Below are positions 24,244 to 32,973 of a DNA stretch of 64,000 bases, piece by piece. Numbering within the stretch: position 1 is the stretch's first letter; the number at the start of each line of letters is the position of its first letter. The translations under genes and the position numbers were made by a program. Source of the DNA: an uncultured Lachnospiraceae bacterium (GTDB taxonomy: Bacteria; Bacillota; Clostridia; Lachnospirales; Lachnospiraceae). The notes under the pieces are model-generated. The model was not told where the DNA came from and did no database searches. It saw only the letters and a program-made list of their open reading frames with translations. The stretch covers positions 1 through 64,000 of the forward strand of contig CANQVH010000009.1 in assembly GCA_947627245.1 (NCBI GenBank), in the 5' to 3' direction.

Positions 24244-24615
24244 TCATGCGAACAGTCTGATATCTTCTGCCTGCCCAGCAATATCTCCATAGAACTCAGA
24301 AATCTGAGTTTTTAGGAAATCCAAAATCCTAAAAAACTCAGTTCTTTGGAGGAGCTCCACCATGAAGCGTTTGCTCGGTTTCCCATCAGAAAACACTCCA
24401 TTGTAATGGTAAATGCATCCACCGAAGATGGAGAGTGCTTTTACCATTTCCTTTTTTTCTCTTTCCAACGTGAGAAGCTGGTACTTCCCAAAAATCTGGG
24501 AGACCATCCTCTCCGGGCGGGGAAACGAAGTTCCCATGTTTCTTGCTTTGGCACAGACGATTCCGTACGCCAGTGCCTTTTCAATGACTTCTTTTTTAAA
24601 CATTTCCTTACTCAT
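24244..24615 (-). CDS. Hypothetical protein (123 aa)
   Basis: AAAAGGAGG precedes the minus-strand ATG. The helical, basic product has no signal peptide or known motif. Upstream there is no CATATT box; a weak TATATT hexamer near 24648 could be a housekeeping -10. It faces the SGNH gene across a shared terminator. Confidence 0.65.
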   Translation of the reverse strand: MSKEMFKKEVIEKALAYGIVCAKARNMGTSFPRPERMVSQIFGKYQLLTLEREKKEMVKALSIFGGCIYHYNGVFSDGKPSKRFMVELLQRTEFFRILDFLKTQISEFYGDIAGQAEDIRLFA

Positions 24616-24900
24616 AACAGATCCTCCTTTTGCCGTATGCGGCTTAATATAGTTCTTAGGTTCCTATATATAAAGATCCGCGGCCCGGATCATTGTTTTC
24701 AGAAGCATGGTACGTAGCTTTATCGATAGATAAATCTCCATGAATCGATTTCTTCTGTGAACTTCTGATCCGGAGTAAGAGAGTCTCCATTTATCAGCAT
24801 TTTTAAGTTCAATTACAATATGTAATTCTGATTTCCATTCCAATGAAAAAAATGTAGGCTTGGACACAGCATCATTTCCTGTCCGAGTTTTTTGGAAAAA
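24616..24900. other. Intergenic stretch, divergent promoters
   Basis: The 285 bp between the minus gene and the next plus gene are AT-rich. A hairpin CTTGGACA/TGTCCGAG with six T at 24859-24893 looks like a plus-strand terminator although no plus-strand gene was found upstream. A 67-codon GTG-started minus frame (24664-24867) is the only ORF and has weak support. Confidence 0.4.
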
Positions 24901-24908
24901 TACATATT
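24901..24908 (+). promoter_or_regulatory. TACATATT promoter-like box
   Basis: The box lies 32 nt before the GTG at 24933. There is no TATAAAAA 30 nt upstream, where a terminator-like hairpin lies instead. Confidence 0.55.
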
Positions 24909-24932
24909 AAATAGAAAAAGGAGGTGTTTATT

Positions 24933-27839
24933 GTGAAACACAAATTTGCTGCATTGTTTATGACGCTTGTTGTGGTGCTCTCCAGCACGAACATGGTTTT
25001 TGCATCCTCGGATATTACGGTACATGTCAATACCGCTGTCAGGCTTGGTGACAATGTTGTTGTCGACTCCAATGCAATATCGGAGTCTGATCTGATGAAG
25101 AAATATGAAGAAAGCAAGGAACAGGTCACGAGCAGTACATCTGATGTTGATTCAAATGCGGACCGTATTCTGGAAGACCTCGTTCCTCCAACGATAACGG
25201 TTGATGACCTTAAAGGCAGTAAGACAAAGAAGTCCCTTACATATGAAGAGTTTATGGGGCTTCTTGGCGAAATGGGGGAGCTCCCGGATAGTTCCCCGAT
25301 TATTGATGAATATGAAAAGGCGCTAAAAAGAAAGCAGGATAAACAAAGGAAGGCAAACCAGCTTACAGCTAAAGAAATTAAGGATTTTTATGAAAAGATC
25401 CGGAAAGGACTCAATCCTTTTACGGGTGAACCTTTTGACGAATCCGATAATTTTGTCGATGACAATGAGGAAGGAAGAAAGGCTGCATGGGAGAACGCGC
25501 ATCCGGTTGATACTCCGAGAGGTGGAACAAGCAGCGGCAGTAGTAACGGAAACGGGTCTTCGACAGATGACCAGTTTCAGCAGAACTCGGACGAAATGTC
25601 TGATTTTATAAAAGAACAATATGAGGATATGATAAAGAACGGAGAGTATAATCTGGTACAGCACGAAAAACTTGACAAATCGGAATATGAAGACGATGAA
25701 TTGGTATACAAAAAAAAGAACAACAATATAACAGATATTCATTACCGCTGCTCAAAATGTGGGGAACTGTATGGCTTTGATAAGTTTTGCGCCTGTGACC
25801 GCCCTAAATATTTGGACGGCGAAGTATACCAGTATGTATGTGACAATAAGAGCATATTAAGCTGGGGATGGAATTTTAAAGGGTTTAATGATAAAGGGGT
25901 GGCAAAAAACAGAGCGTTTTGGAGCTCGCCCTTAACTTGTGGTCTTTGCCATAAAAAACTCACACTTGATAGCATAAGCTTTAAAAAATCAGATGATGAT
26001 AAGTTTTATATTGGTTCAAATGGCACATTTAAATGCCATGAATGCCAAAATAAATATGGCGGCGGGGCTGAGAAGCTGAATTATTATGAAGGACATCCTG
26101 AAGATCTGCTTCCGGAAGGGTGGCCGGAATGGGCAGATCCGAACAAGATAGATGACTTGTTTCAAAGATTTTCGGTTTATATCCAGAATATATATGCGGA
26201 CGATTTGAATACTCTGGAAGCACCATACATAGGAATGCTTCAGACATTTTTGGGAGCGGAAAGAAAGATTGCAGAGGACAATGGCAATACGGATGACATG
26301 GAGTTTTTAGATTCCATGATAGAATATGTAAAAATTGCAGATCCGGAAAAACTAGACGCTGCTTCCGCTGAAGTTGTAGAAAGAGACTGGACTAAATACG
26401 ATCCTCATTTTGATGAGTTTATCAGTCCATGCACTCCACTGCTTCCAGATGGCAACAGCCTTGCAACAGATGACGATATGTTTAACTATTTTCTCGCGAC
26501 GGTTCCGGAGGAAAAGCGTGAAGAGTTTACGAAATTGAGAGATACTTATAAAAATGGAAGCGATAAGGAGATGGAGGAGGAGTTCCTCGATACGATTGAA
26601 TTAGATAATAGCTATGAGTTTGCATGGAACCTGATGTATCTTCACGCCAATGGAAGCGAAGAGGATGTTTTTGATTATTTTATGTCCGATGCGTCAAATA
26701 TCCCTGAAGAAATGAGGGGCAAGTTCATTGACCTGAAAGGGAAATTTGAAAAGGGTGATCCGGGGGCATTCGATGAGTTTTTGGATACGATCAAGTCAGA
26801 GAATACTTGGTCCCTAGCGTGGAACCTGATGCATTTGTACGAAACCCAAGGATGGGATGCTGCCGTGGAATTCTTTATGAGCCGTGTCCCGGATGACATG
26901 CGTGAAAAGTTCGAAGAAGCAGCAGGAAATTCTGAGCCTGTTACGCAGACGCAGCCTGACAGCCGCCCAAACAGCGAGAGGAGAGCAGAAAATAATAAGA
27001 AGATTAAAAAATACATAGATAAATACTGCCCGGATAATGATAAGCCGATTGATGAATGGACGGAAGAAGATTTCCAAAAAATGTACGAGAAAATGGTTGA
27101 GGACTATAACAAGAGCGTGCCTCCACTTAATGACATGGAAGGGGAAAAGATTAAAGATACAGAAAAATTCGAAGATGACGCCAATAAAATCTTTGGCGAC
27201 TGGACAGCGGATCAGAGTACTTGGACGGAAGGGCAGTGGGCAATGTATGATGAGTTCCGTGATAAATACGGAAATGACGAAACCTACAAGGATATGATCG
27301 ATGAGGGCGTATTTGGCGCAGATATGAGCCCTGAAGAGATATCGAAAGCAATAGACAATTATATTGCAGGCTTTACTTCGGTCAAGGATAACGTAACTCT
27401 TGTAACAGTTGTTGATTATACGGATATCAGGGATGTCGGACAGGGCGGATCCTACGATGTGAAAGGGAATACGAGGGCTTCCGTGACAGATGAGTCCGGA
27501 AAGGTTGTTGCAGAAAGGGAGTCTGTAGGAGGAATGCCCATGACATGGGTAGCTTATGAAGCAGGACGCTATACAGTAACAAGATATGTTGATGTCTATC
27601 ATATTGAGTGGAACTTTCAAGAGTGTACAGCAAGAGTAAATGCGGAGATTATACTTCCTGACGGGACATCTGCCGGACTGATCAGCGGGTATGAAACGAC
27701 AAGAATAATTGAAAACAAGGATGGCTTTAAGCAGACTAACTGCAGGACTCTCGCAGCAGATTCGTTTGTCGTGAATGTAATTGAAGACAGTAGTGATATT
27801 AATAAGGCAGAATTCTATGATACAGAAAGGGTGAAATAA
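24933..27839 (+). CDS. Large secreted protein with zinc-ribbon-like cysteines and internal repeats
   Basis: GTG 24933 is preferred because GGAGG is well placed, giving a signal peptide (KHKFAALFMTLVVVLSSTNMVFA). Residues about 270-375 hold Cys pairs CSKC, CAC, CGLC and CHEC that look like one or two zinc ribbons, unusual for an exported protein. Residues about 515-670 hold two and a half repeats ending in LDTI..AWNLM.L. A Ser/Gly linker and a C-terminal beta domain complete it. The next gene, a one-helix membrane protein, is 2 nt downstream. A cell-surface assembly role is possible; no family was recognised. Confidence 0.72.
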   Translation: MKHKFAALFMTLVVVLSSTNMVFASSDITVHVNTAVRLGDNVVVDSNAISESDLMKKYEESKEQVTSSTSDVDSNADRILEDLVPPTITVDDLKGSKTKKSLTYEEFMGLLGEMGELPDSSPIIDEYEKALKRKQDKQRKANQLTAKEIKDFYEKIRKGLNPFTGEPFDESDNFVDDNEEGRKAAWENAHPVDTPRGGTSSGSSNGNGSSTDDQFQQNSDEMSDFIKEQYEDMIKNGEYNLVQHEKLDKSEYEDDELVYKKKNNNITDIHYRCSKCGELYGFDKFCACDRPKYLDGEVYQYVCDNKSILSWGWNFKGFNDKGVAKNRAFWSSPLTCGLCHKKLTLDSISFKKSDDDKFYIGSNGTFKCHECQNKYGGGAEKLNYYEGHPEDLLPEGWPEWADPNKIDDLFQRFSVYIQNIYADDLNTLEAPYIGMLQTFLGAERKIAEDNGNTDDMEFLDSMIEYVKIADPEKLDAASAEVVERDWTKYDPHFDEFISPCTPLLPDGNSLATDDDMFNYFLATVPEEKREEFTKLRDTYKNGSDKEMEEEFLDTIELDNSYEFAWNLMYLHANGSEEDVFDYFMSDASNIPEEMRGKFIDLKGKFEKGDPGAFDEFLDTIKSENTWSLAWNLMHLYETQGWDAAVEFFMSRVPDDMREKFEEAAGNSEPVTQTQPDSRPNSERRAENNKKIKKYIDKYCPDNDKPIDEWTEEDFQKMYEKMVEDYNKSVPPLNDMEGEKIKDTEKFEDDANKIFGDWTADQSTWTEGQWAMYDEFRDKYGNDETYKDMIDEGVFGADMSPEEISKAIDNYIAGFTSVKDNVTLVTVVDYTDIRDVGQGGSYDVKGNTRASVTDESGKVVAERESVGGMPMTWVAYEAGRYTVTRYVDVYHIEWNFQECTARVNAEIILPDGTSAGLISGYETTRIIENKDGFKQTNCRTLAADSFVVNVIEDSSDINKAEFYDTERVK

Positions 27840-27840
27840 T

Positions 27841-28077
27841 ATGCTTTGGAAAGGGTTTGTTCTGGTATTTATGCTTTGCTTTGCCTGCGGTTTCCTCTTC
27901 GCAGTTTTATTCCTTTACTGGAAAATGCATAATAGCAGGAAGTATTCTTTTAAGGTTGGTGTTTATGATGGGAAGAATTCAGTTGAAGATGTGAAGATCA
28001 GGCAGTATCTGAAAGACAATATGGAACACCATTCCAGCAAGGCGTTCAAGTCTATTGAAGACCCAGATGAGCGTTAG
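27841..28077 (+). CDS. Small membrane protein (78 aa)
   Basis: The start follows the previous stop by one base, with GAAAGGGTG upstream. One hydrophobic helix (residues about 5-28, rich in Phe, Leu and Cys) is followed by a 50-residue soluble tail, probably cytoplasmic. Coupling suggests a membrane partner of the secreted protein. Confidence 0.7.
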   Translation: MLWKGFVLVFMLCFACGFLFAVLFLYWKMHNSRKYSFKVGVYDGKNSVEDVKIRQYLKDNMEHHSSKAFKSIEDPDER

Positions 28078-28086
28078 GGTAATGGG

Positions 28087-28118
28087 AAAGGGCTGTGCTT
28101 TTAGGGCATGGCCCTTTT
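28087..28118 (+). terminator. Rho-independent terminator
   Basis: AAGGGCTGTGC pairs with GCATGGCCCTT (with wobbles) and is followed by T. Confidence 0.75.
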
Positions 28119-28140
28119 TACATGAGGTATTGCTGGAAAA

Positions 28141-28148
28141 TACATATT
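28141..28148 (+). promoter_or_regulatory. TACATATT promoter-like box
   Basis: The box is 47 nt before the MoxR ATPase start; the 30-nt upstream position holds the previous terminator rather than TATAAAAA. Confidence 0.55.
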
Positions 28149-28187
28149 GTAATTGAAATTTATGTATTGAAAGAAGGAGGAAACAAC

Positions 28188-29900
28188 ATGGTAGAAAGCT
28201 TTAAAATAAAGGACCAGTTATTTAACCACAGGGGTATACTGGATCATTTTACGGGGCTGAAGGTAACTACACAGTCCCCGAAGGGTGTTGCCTGCAGCTT
28301 GAATAGCACATCCAATCAGGTCTCAAAGATCTCCATTGTAGGGGTAACGATAGACATGATTATGGATGGTAGAATAGCTGTGGCGAGCGTCGACGACGGT
28401 AATGCGTATGTCGAATACCATACTTCTACTGGTGAGGTGGTATCTCTGCTTGTAATGGCACCAAATAAAGGCGAATTCCAGGTAATTGCCAGAAAATTCA
28501 GTTCATTACTGAAAAACATGGAACATGGAACCAAGATTTTTGTGGTGTCCGTGATTGCCGCGATCCTGTATTGCCCGGAAATGCGGAACATCATGCGCAG
28601 CCAGAATCCTGAGCTGAATGCTGTTTTCACTGAGCTTGATTCGTACTTTGATGCTGCTCAGGACTATAAGGCAATGCATCTCATGGATTCAAACCTGTTT
28701 TTAACCTGTGACATAATGTATTATGGCATTTTTAAACAGGGAACAGAAGTAGAGATCAATGCCGAAGACGAAGGCGTGTTCGATGCCCAGATGCAGCGTT
28801 TCCTACAGAATAATTCGATGAGGCATATTGCGTCGACAAGGGAGTTGGAGCGTTATACCATACCTGAGCACGAAGAGGCTACCCAAAAAACAAATCAGAA
28901 TTCCCTGTTTACAGAGCCGCTTGCAGATTTCTTTGAGCGGTGTAAAAGAGGTGAGTTCTTGATCAGGTATCCGTGGCCGGAAATCAGGAAAAACATGATC
29001 GTGCCTCTTTCGTTTTTGGAATCTTTCTTCCCGACAGAGTCCTTCCGGCTCATGCTTTTGAGCGTGTGGTACCAGATCAGGGAAGTGCAGAAGCGCATGG
29101 ATGAAGTCTCGAAGAAGTATCCCGGAAAGAAACTGGCAGAGTTGGTGCAGGAGGGAGCCTATGACGAAGTGATGGGCAAGAACCCGATCAACATTAAGGT
29201 GATGGGCAAGCCCGGCACAGGAAAAACAACGGTTATTGAGGCTGTACTTGCGTCTCTCGGTTACCCGAAAGGTCTGATCAGTTGTAAGGACCGTATGGAA
29301 GAGGACGACATTGAAGGGCTGAATAAGTTCGTCAATGGCACTGTCCTTAACATCCCGACGAAAGCCGGACAGTTGCACTCAGATGGCGGGGCAATACTCC
29401 TTGAGGAGTTCAACCTTCCGGATCCCGGTATCCTGCAGGGGGCTCTCGGGCAAGCACTCGCATACCCGTTCATCCTCAAAGAAGATGGTTACAAAGAGAA
29501 GCGTCGGCATCCGATGACGATCTACTTTGCAACTATGAATATCGGAACGGCCGGGACAAAGCCAATGAATGAAGCATTGTCTTCAAGGTTTCCAGAGGGA
29601 TATGTCATTGAGGATGTGCCCGAGGCTGAGTTTATTTCTATCCTCGTGGCATCTGGATATGAAAAGTCCGACTGTCGTAAGGTTTATCGTGTTTACACGC
29701 AGATTTTGAATTATTTGAGAGAGTACCATGAGGAGCTTAGCCTGTCGATCACGCTCAGGCACTGTCTGAACGCGCTGGACAAATTGAAGATCGGGTTTAC
29801 GGAGAAACAGGCGTATGAGAATACGTTCCTTTCGCAGTTGTACTCCAGTGATCCGGAGGTAGCAAACGATATAAGGGAAACTCTTCAGGTATTGATGTAA
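28188..29900 (+). CDS. MoxR-family AAA+ ATPase
   Basis: GGAGG supports the start. The first 300 residues are a unique N-terminal region. The AAA+ core has Walker A GKPGTGKTT near residue 339, Walker B GAILLEEFNL near 402, sensor-1 FATMN, and an arginine-finger region EALSSRFPEG. MoxR ATPases act as remodelling chaperones, almost always with a von Willebrand A partner, which is exactly the next gene 13 nt downstream. The complex may insert metal, dissociate assemblies or activate a client protein of the element. Confidence 0.87.
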   Translation: MVESFKIKDQLFNHRGILDHFTGLKVTTQSPKGVACSLNSTSNQVSKISIVGVTIDMIMDGRIAVASVDDGNAYVEYHTSTGEVVSLLVMAPNKGEFQVIARKFSSLLKNMEHGTKIFVVSVIAAILYCPEMRNIMRSQNPELNAVFTELDSYFDAAQDYKAMHLMDSNLFLTCDIMYYGIFKQGTEVEINAEDEGVFDAQMQRFLQNNSMRHIASTRELERYTIPEHEEATQKTNQNSLFTEPLADFFERCKRGEFLIRYPWPEIRKNMIVPLSFLESFFPTESFRLMLLSVWYQIREVQKRMDEVSKKYPGKKLAELVQEGAYDEVMGKNPINIKVMGKPGTGKTTVIEAVLASLGYPKGLISCKDRMEEDDIEGLNKFVNGTVLNIPTKAGQLHSDGGAILLEEFNLPDPGILQGALGQALAYPFILKEDGYKEKRRHPMTIYFATMNIGTAGTKPMNEALSSRFPEGYVIEDVPEAEFISILVASGYEKSDCRKVYRVYTQILNYLREYHEELSLSITLRHCLNALDKLKIGFTEKQAYENTFLSQLYSSDPEVANDIRETLQVLM

Positions 29901-29913
29901 AGGAGGATCAGCT

Positions 29914-32076
29914 ATGATGAATAGTGCCAACTATATCCGGGCAATGGGTATGACAGGGACAGCGCTTACCGGGCGCCCCTGTCATGTAAAGCAGATGGAT
30001 ATAAGTGGACAGATTGCGTATCACATCCGGCAAGGCAGAGAAGATGTCATTGCGATAGACTTCGAGCACGATTTTGGCTGTGAGGAAGATGAAACTGCAA
30101 CGCTCCTGTACGGGCTGTTCACGCATGAAATCATGCATGCAATCCGAACGGACTCCAGCTATAAGGAACAGCGTCTTGCAGAATATCCTATGGTGGAACG
30201 ATCCCCACGTAAAGATATATGGAACATTGTTGAAGACCCAGCTATTGAGTATTTTGCTAAATGGGAGGTGTCTGATACTTTATTCCGATGCCTGAAAAAA
30301 ACGATCTTGTTTTTGTATAACGAGGCTCCGGAAATCCAGGATTGCGGTGATGATGCATGGTTGCAGTTTATTGCATCCCTTGTTATGTTTGGGGATGTAG
30401 GTGCTTTGAAAGGGAGATTCACTTTTCCAGAGGCACTGGAGTGCTTTAAAAAATGCGCGCCAATCATGCTGCGGGCTATTGAGGAACCGGATGCACGCAA
30501 GAGATTTGAACTGTCTCAGGAAATTTTCGAAATAGCAAAGCCATTGTGGGTTGAGCACTACGATAACAACTTAGACGCGTTTAGTTCTGTTAGTGATATG
30601 CTCTCTGAACTTGGTGTGACTGAGTCGGGCGGTATCGGAAGCCCTGTATCAAATGATGCCTGCAATAATAAGGATACTGTTGAAGATGACGCTATGCGTA
30701 GAAGGAAACAGACACTGAAGATTTTTGAGGAGTCTGAGCCAGATTCCATGGACGGAAATCCAGGACAGGATAAGCCAGATGTTGGCGGAGCAGGCAGTGC
30801 TGATGGAGCTGAGGACACCGGAACAAACACCGGTTCTGAAAACTCTAACGGCAGCGGCGGCAACGTATCCTATGGAGAAGCAGATGGTGCCACTACAGGA
30901 ACGGACAGCAATGCTGAAAAGAAAAAAGGCAGTGTTGTGGGGAGTGATAGCGACGGCTCTGGGGATGTTGACTCGGACACTAAGACTACAGGCTCCAAAG
31001 CTGACAGCGATGGAAAAACTGGCTCTTGTAATAAACAAGGCTCAAAGAGTAGTCCGGACTCCGTACTTGATGTTATCAACGGAAAACTGGAAGAACTCTT
31101 GAAACAGTTTTCAGATGAAATCGACATAAAAGCAGAAATCGATGATTCTTTAATACAGGCGATCAAGAGGATGGTAGCGTCTGCTGGCCGTGAAAAGACC
31201 AATACTCAGAGAGCAACGCGCCGGGATATGGATATCGATGACCTCCATTTGGTAGTAAAATCTCCCTACTACAAAAACTCATCAATTAGAGTCCTGCAGA
31301 AGTCAGAGTCATATGGGGACGAATATGATGAGCTTTGTTTGAAAAGACACAGTGATATCGTGAACTTTCGGGCACAGCTTAAGAAAATCCTTCAGAATAA
31401 GTATTCGGATAAGGAGTATTCAACCAGCGGAAAGATCAATGTTGACCGCATGTGTGGACGGAAGCTGACTGCCCGTGTGTTTGAAAAGAGAAAGAAACCA
31501 GATGATAAATCGGATCTTGCTATTGTGCTTATGGTTGACCAATCAGGGTCCATGCGTAAAAGTATGGGTGCGGTAAAGGAAGTTTGTACAATTATCATGG
31601 AGGCCCTTAGCAAATTTGATATTCCAGTCAAGTTGGTCGGCTTTACTACAGCCGATAGGAACCTTGATGCGGAATACTATTATTACGGGAAATGGGCGAA
31701 TGACCGCAATACACGCATGATGATACCCGGTATTTCGGCGGGAGGAGGAACATTCCTCGGACATGCCATAAGGTACGGCGGAGAACTCTTGAAGAAAAGG
31801 CCGGAAAAGAAAAAACTATTTGTTATAATAACCGACGCGGAACCTCAATTCTATAAGTATAAATCGGTCGACGACGCGTACAGTGATTGCAGGTATGCGG
31901 TACAGGATATCAGTAAATTTGCAGAAGTACTCGGACTCGGGATCTATAACTCCGATGACAGCATGTCTGTAAAAGCTTTTCGGTTCATTTTCGGAAAAAA
32001 TTGTTTATCTGTGAGCAAATCATCTGCCATTGTTACAGAGCTTCCCAAAATTATTGGGAAACTTCTTAAATCTTAA
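29914..32076 (+). CDS. vWA-domain protein with HExxH metallopeptidase-like N-terminus
   Basis: AAGGAGG precedes the ATG. Residues 71-75 are HEIMH, a zinc-metalloprotease signature, in a domain like those of DUF2201/CobT-like proteins. A Ser/Gly/Asp-rich low-complexity linker spans roughly residues 230-385. The C-terminal vWA domain has an intact MIDAS start (MVDQSGSM, near residue 541) and a later ITDAEPQF acidic motif. With the MoxR gene it forms a classical ATPase/vWA pair; the protease-like domain suggests the client may be cleaved or metal-loaded. No signal peptide, so cytosolic. A terminator follows. Confidence 0.82.
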   Translation: MMNSANYIRAMGMTGTALTGRPCHVKQMDISGQIAYHIRQGREDVIAIDFEHDFGCEEDETATLLYGLFTHEIMHAIRTDSSYKEQRLAEYPMVERSPRKDIWNIVEDPAIEYFAKWEVSDTLFRCLKKTILFLYNEAPEIQDCGDDAWLQFIASLVMFGDVGALKGRFTFPEALECFKKCAPIMLRAIEEPDARKRFELSQEIFEIAKPLWVEHYDNNLDAFSSVSDMLSELGVTESGGIGSPVSNDACNNKDTVEDDAMRRRKQTLKIFEESEPDSMDGNPGQDKPDVGGAGSADGAEDTGTNTGSENSNGSGGNVSYGEADGATTGTDSNAEKKKGSVVGSDSDGSGDVDSDTKTTGSKADSDGKTGSCNKQGSKSSPDSVLDVINGKLEELLKQFSDEIDIKAEIDDSLIQAIKRMVASAGREKTNTQRATRRDMDIDDLHLVVKSPYYKNSSIRVLQKSESYGDEYDELCLKRHSDIVNFRAQLKKILQNKYSDKEYSTSGKINVDRMCGRKLTARVFEKRKKPDDKSDLAIVLMVDQSGSMRKSMGAVKEVCTIIMEALSKFDIPVKLVGFTTADRNLDAEYYYYGKWANDRNTRMMIPGISAGGGTFLGHAIRYGGELLKKRPEKKKLFVIITDAEPQFYKYKSVDDAYSDCRYAVQDISKFAEVLGLGIYNSDDSMSVKAFRFIFGKNCLSVSKSSAIVTELPKIIGKLLKS

Positions 32077-32079
32077 AAG

Positions 32080-32105
32080 AAAGGCCTGCTTAGCAGGCCT
32101 TTTTA
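32080..32105 (+). terminator. Rho-independent terminator
   Basis: AAAGGCCTGC/GCAGGCCTTT with a TTA loop and a T-run closes the MoxR/vWA operon. Confidence 0.92.
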
Positions 32106-32124
32106 TTTGTGGGATACATGCAAA

Positions 32125-32133
32125 TGACATATT
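32125..32133 (+). promoter_or_regulatory. TGACATATT promoter-like box
   Basis: Preceded by TGCAAA and followed by GGGGGTGTGAA; 47 nt before the TTG start chosen for the next gene. Confidence 0.55.
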
Positions 32134-32171
32134 GGGGGTGTGAAGAGATTTTGACGGAAGGAGGGGTGAAT

Positions 32172-32924
32172 TTGGCGGAAAAATATGATGCATTGTATGA
32201 GATGAGGCGGTCCTTGTCTGCATCCGATTTTAGAGCCGTATTGTCGTATTACAATATTCCAGTAAAAAAGAACAGCATTCTTTGCCCATTCCATAACGAT
32301 ACCCACTACGGAAGCTGCAGCATCAATAAAGATGGCAGAGGAGCAACCTGCTGGGTATGCTCGTCGAATAAGCCGGGAAGGATGGGGCGAAGCATTTCTC
32401 CGGTAGATGTTGTTATGGAACGTGAAGGGCTGGAGTATACAGAAGCCTTGGAGTTCCTCTGGTGTACGATCCTTGGACGGACCATGCCTACATACCAGAC
32501 CCAATCGAAATCAAACTTCCCTCTTGAGGGGAAAGAACTTGAATTCATCGGGATGTGGAATGCACGAGGGAGGATGGTTCCTATCCCAGTGAACGGCTGC
32601 AGCAAACATGAAGAAATTCCAAAGGGTATGGATAAAGTACAATCTGGAGAGGCCTGTTATGCAGTGATCAAAAATGTGAAAGCGCCATCGATTTATAATC
32701 TCTATGATACGGATAAAGATGCCGCTTTAGAAATACTTCAAGGGAAGGCTTCTGAAACGGAACGCTATTATCTGGATCTCCTTGGAGGTACATTCGACAG
32801 GGAATCGGCGAATTGGAAACTTTATTGCGAGAACCGGGAAGAAGTGCTAGGATTACGGGATTATCTGCATAATAAGGTTGCGGAAGCAAGAAGCATATCT
32901 GCCAAATTGCTAAGAGCTTCATAA
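32172..32924 (+). CDS. DnaG-like primase zinc-finger domain protein
   Basis: GGAGG lies 7 nt before TTG 32172, which opens LAEKYDALYEM; an in-frame GTG six bases earlier is too close to it. Residues about 20-75 match the CHC2 zinc-binding domain of DnaG: CPFHNDTHYGSC, then CWVC. The rest (to 250 aa) lacks the Toprim catalytic motifs, so it is not a full primase. It may recruit or load a primase, or regulate replication initiation of the element. Confidence 0.75.
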   Translation: MAEKYDALYEMRRSLSASDFRAVLSYYNIPVKKNSILCPFHNDTHYGSCSINKDGRGATCWVCSSNKPGRMGRSISPVDVVMEREGLEYTEALEFLWCTILGRTMPTYQTQSKSNFPLEGKELEFIGMWNARGRMVPIPVNGCSKHEEIPKGMDKVQSGEACYAVIKNVKAPSIYNLYDTDKDAALEILQGKASETERYYLDLLGGTFDRESANWKLYCENREEVLGLRDYLHNKVAEARSISAKLLRAS

Positions 32925-32954
32925 AAAAAGGTACGCGTTTGCGTACCTTTTTTT
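32923..32954. terminator. Bidirectional terminator
   Basis: AAAAAAGGTACGC/GCGTACCTTTTTT separates convergent genes. Confidence 0.92.
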
Positions 32955-32973
32955 GTGAAGCGTTTCAGCCCGG

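Noticed and set aside
24664-24867. 67-codon GTG-started minus ORF
   Set aside because: Weak ribosome site, overlap with a hairpin, and no recognisable protein pattern.
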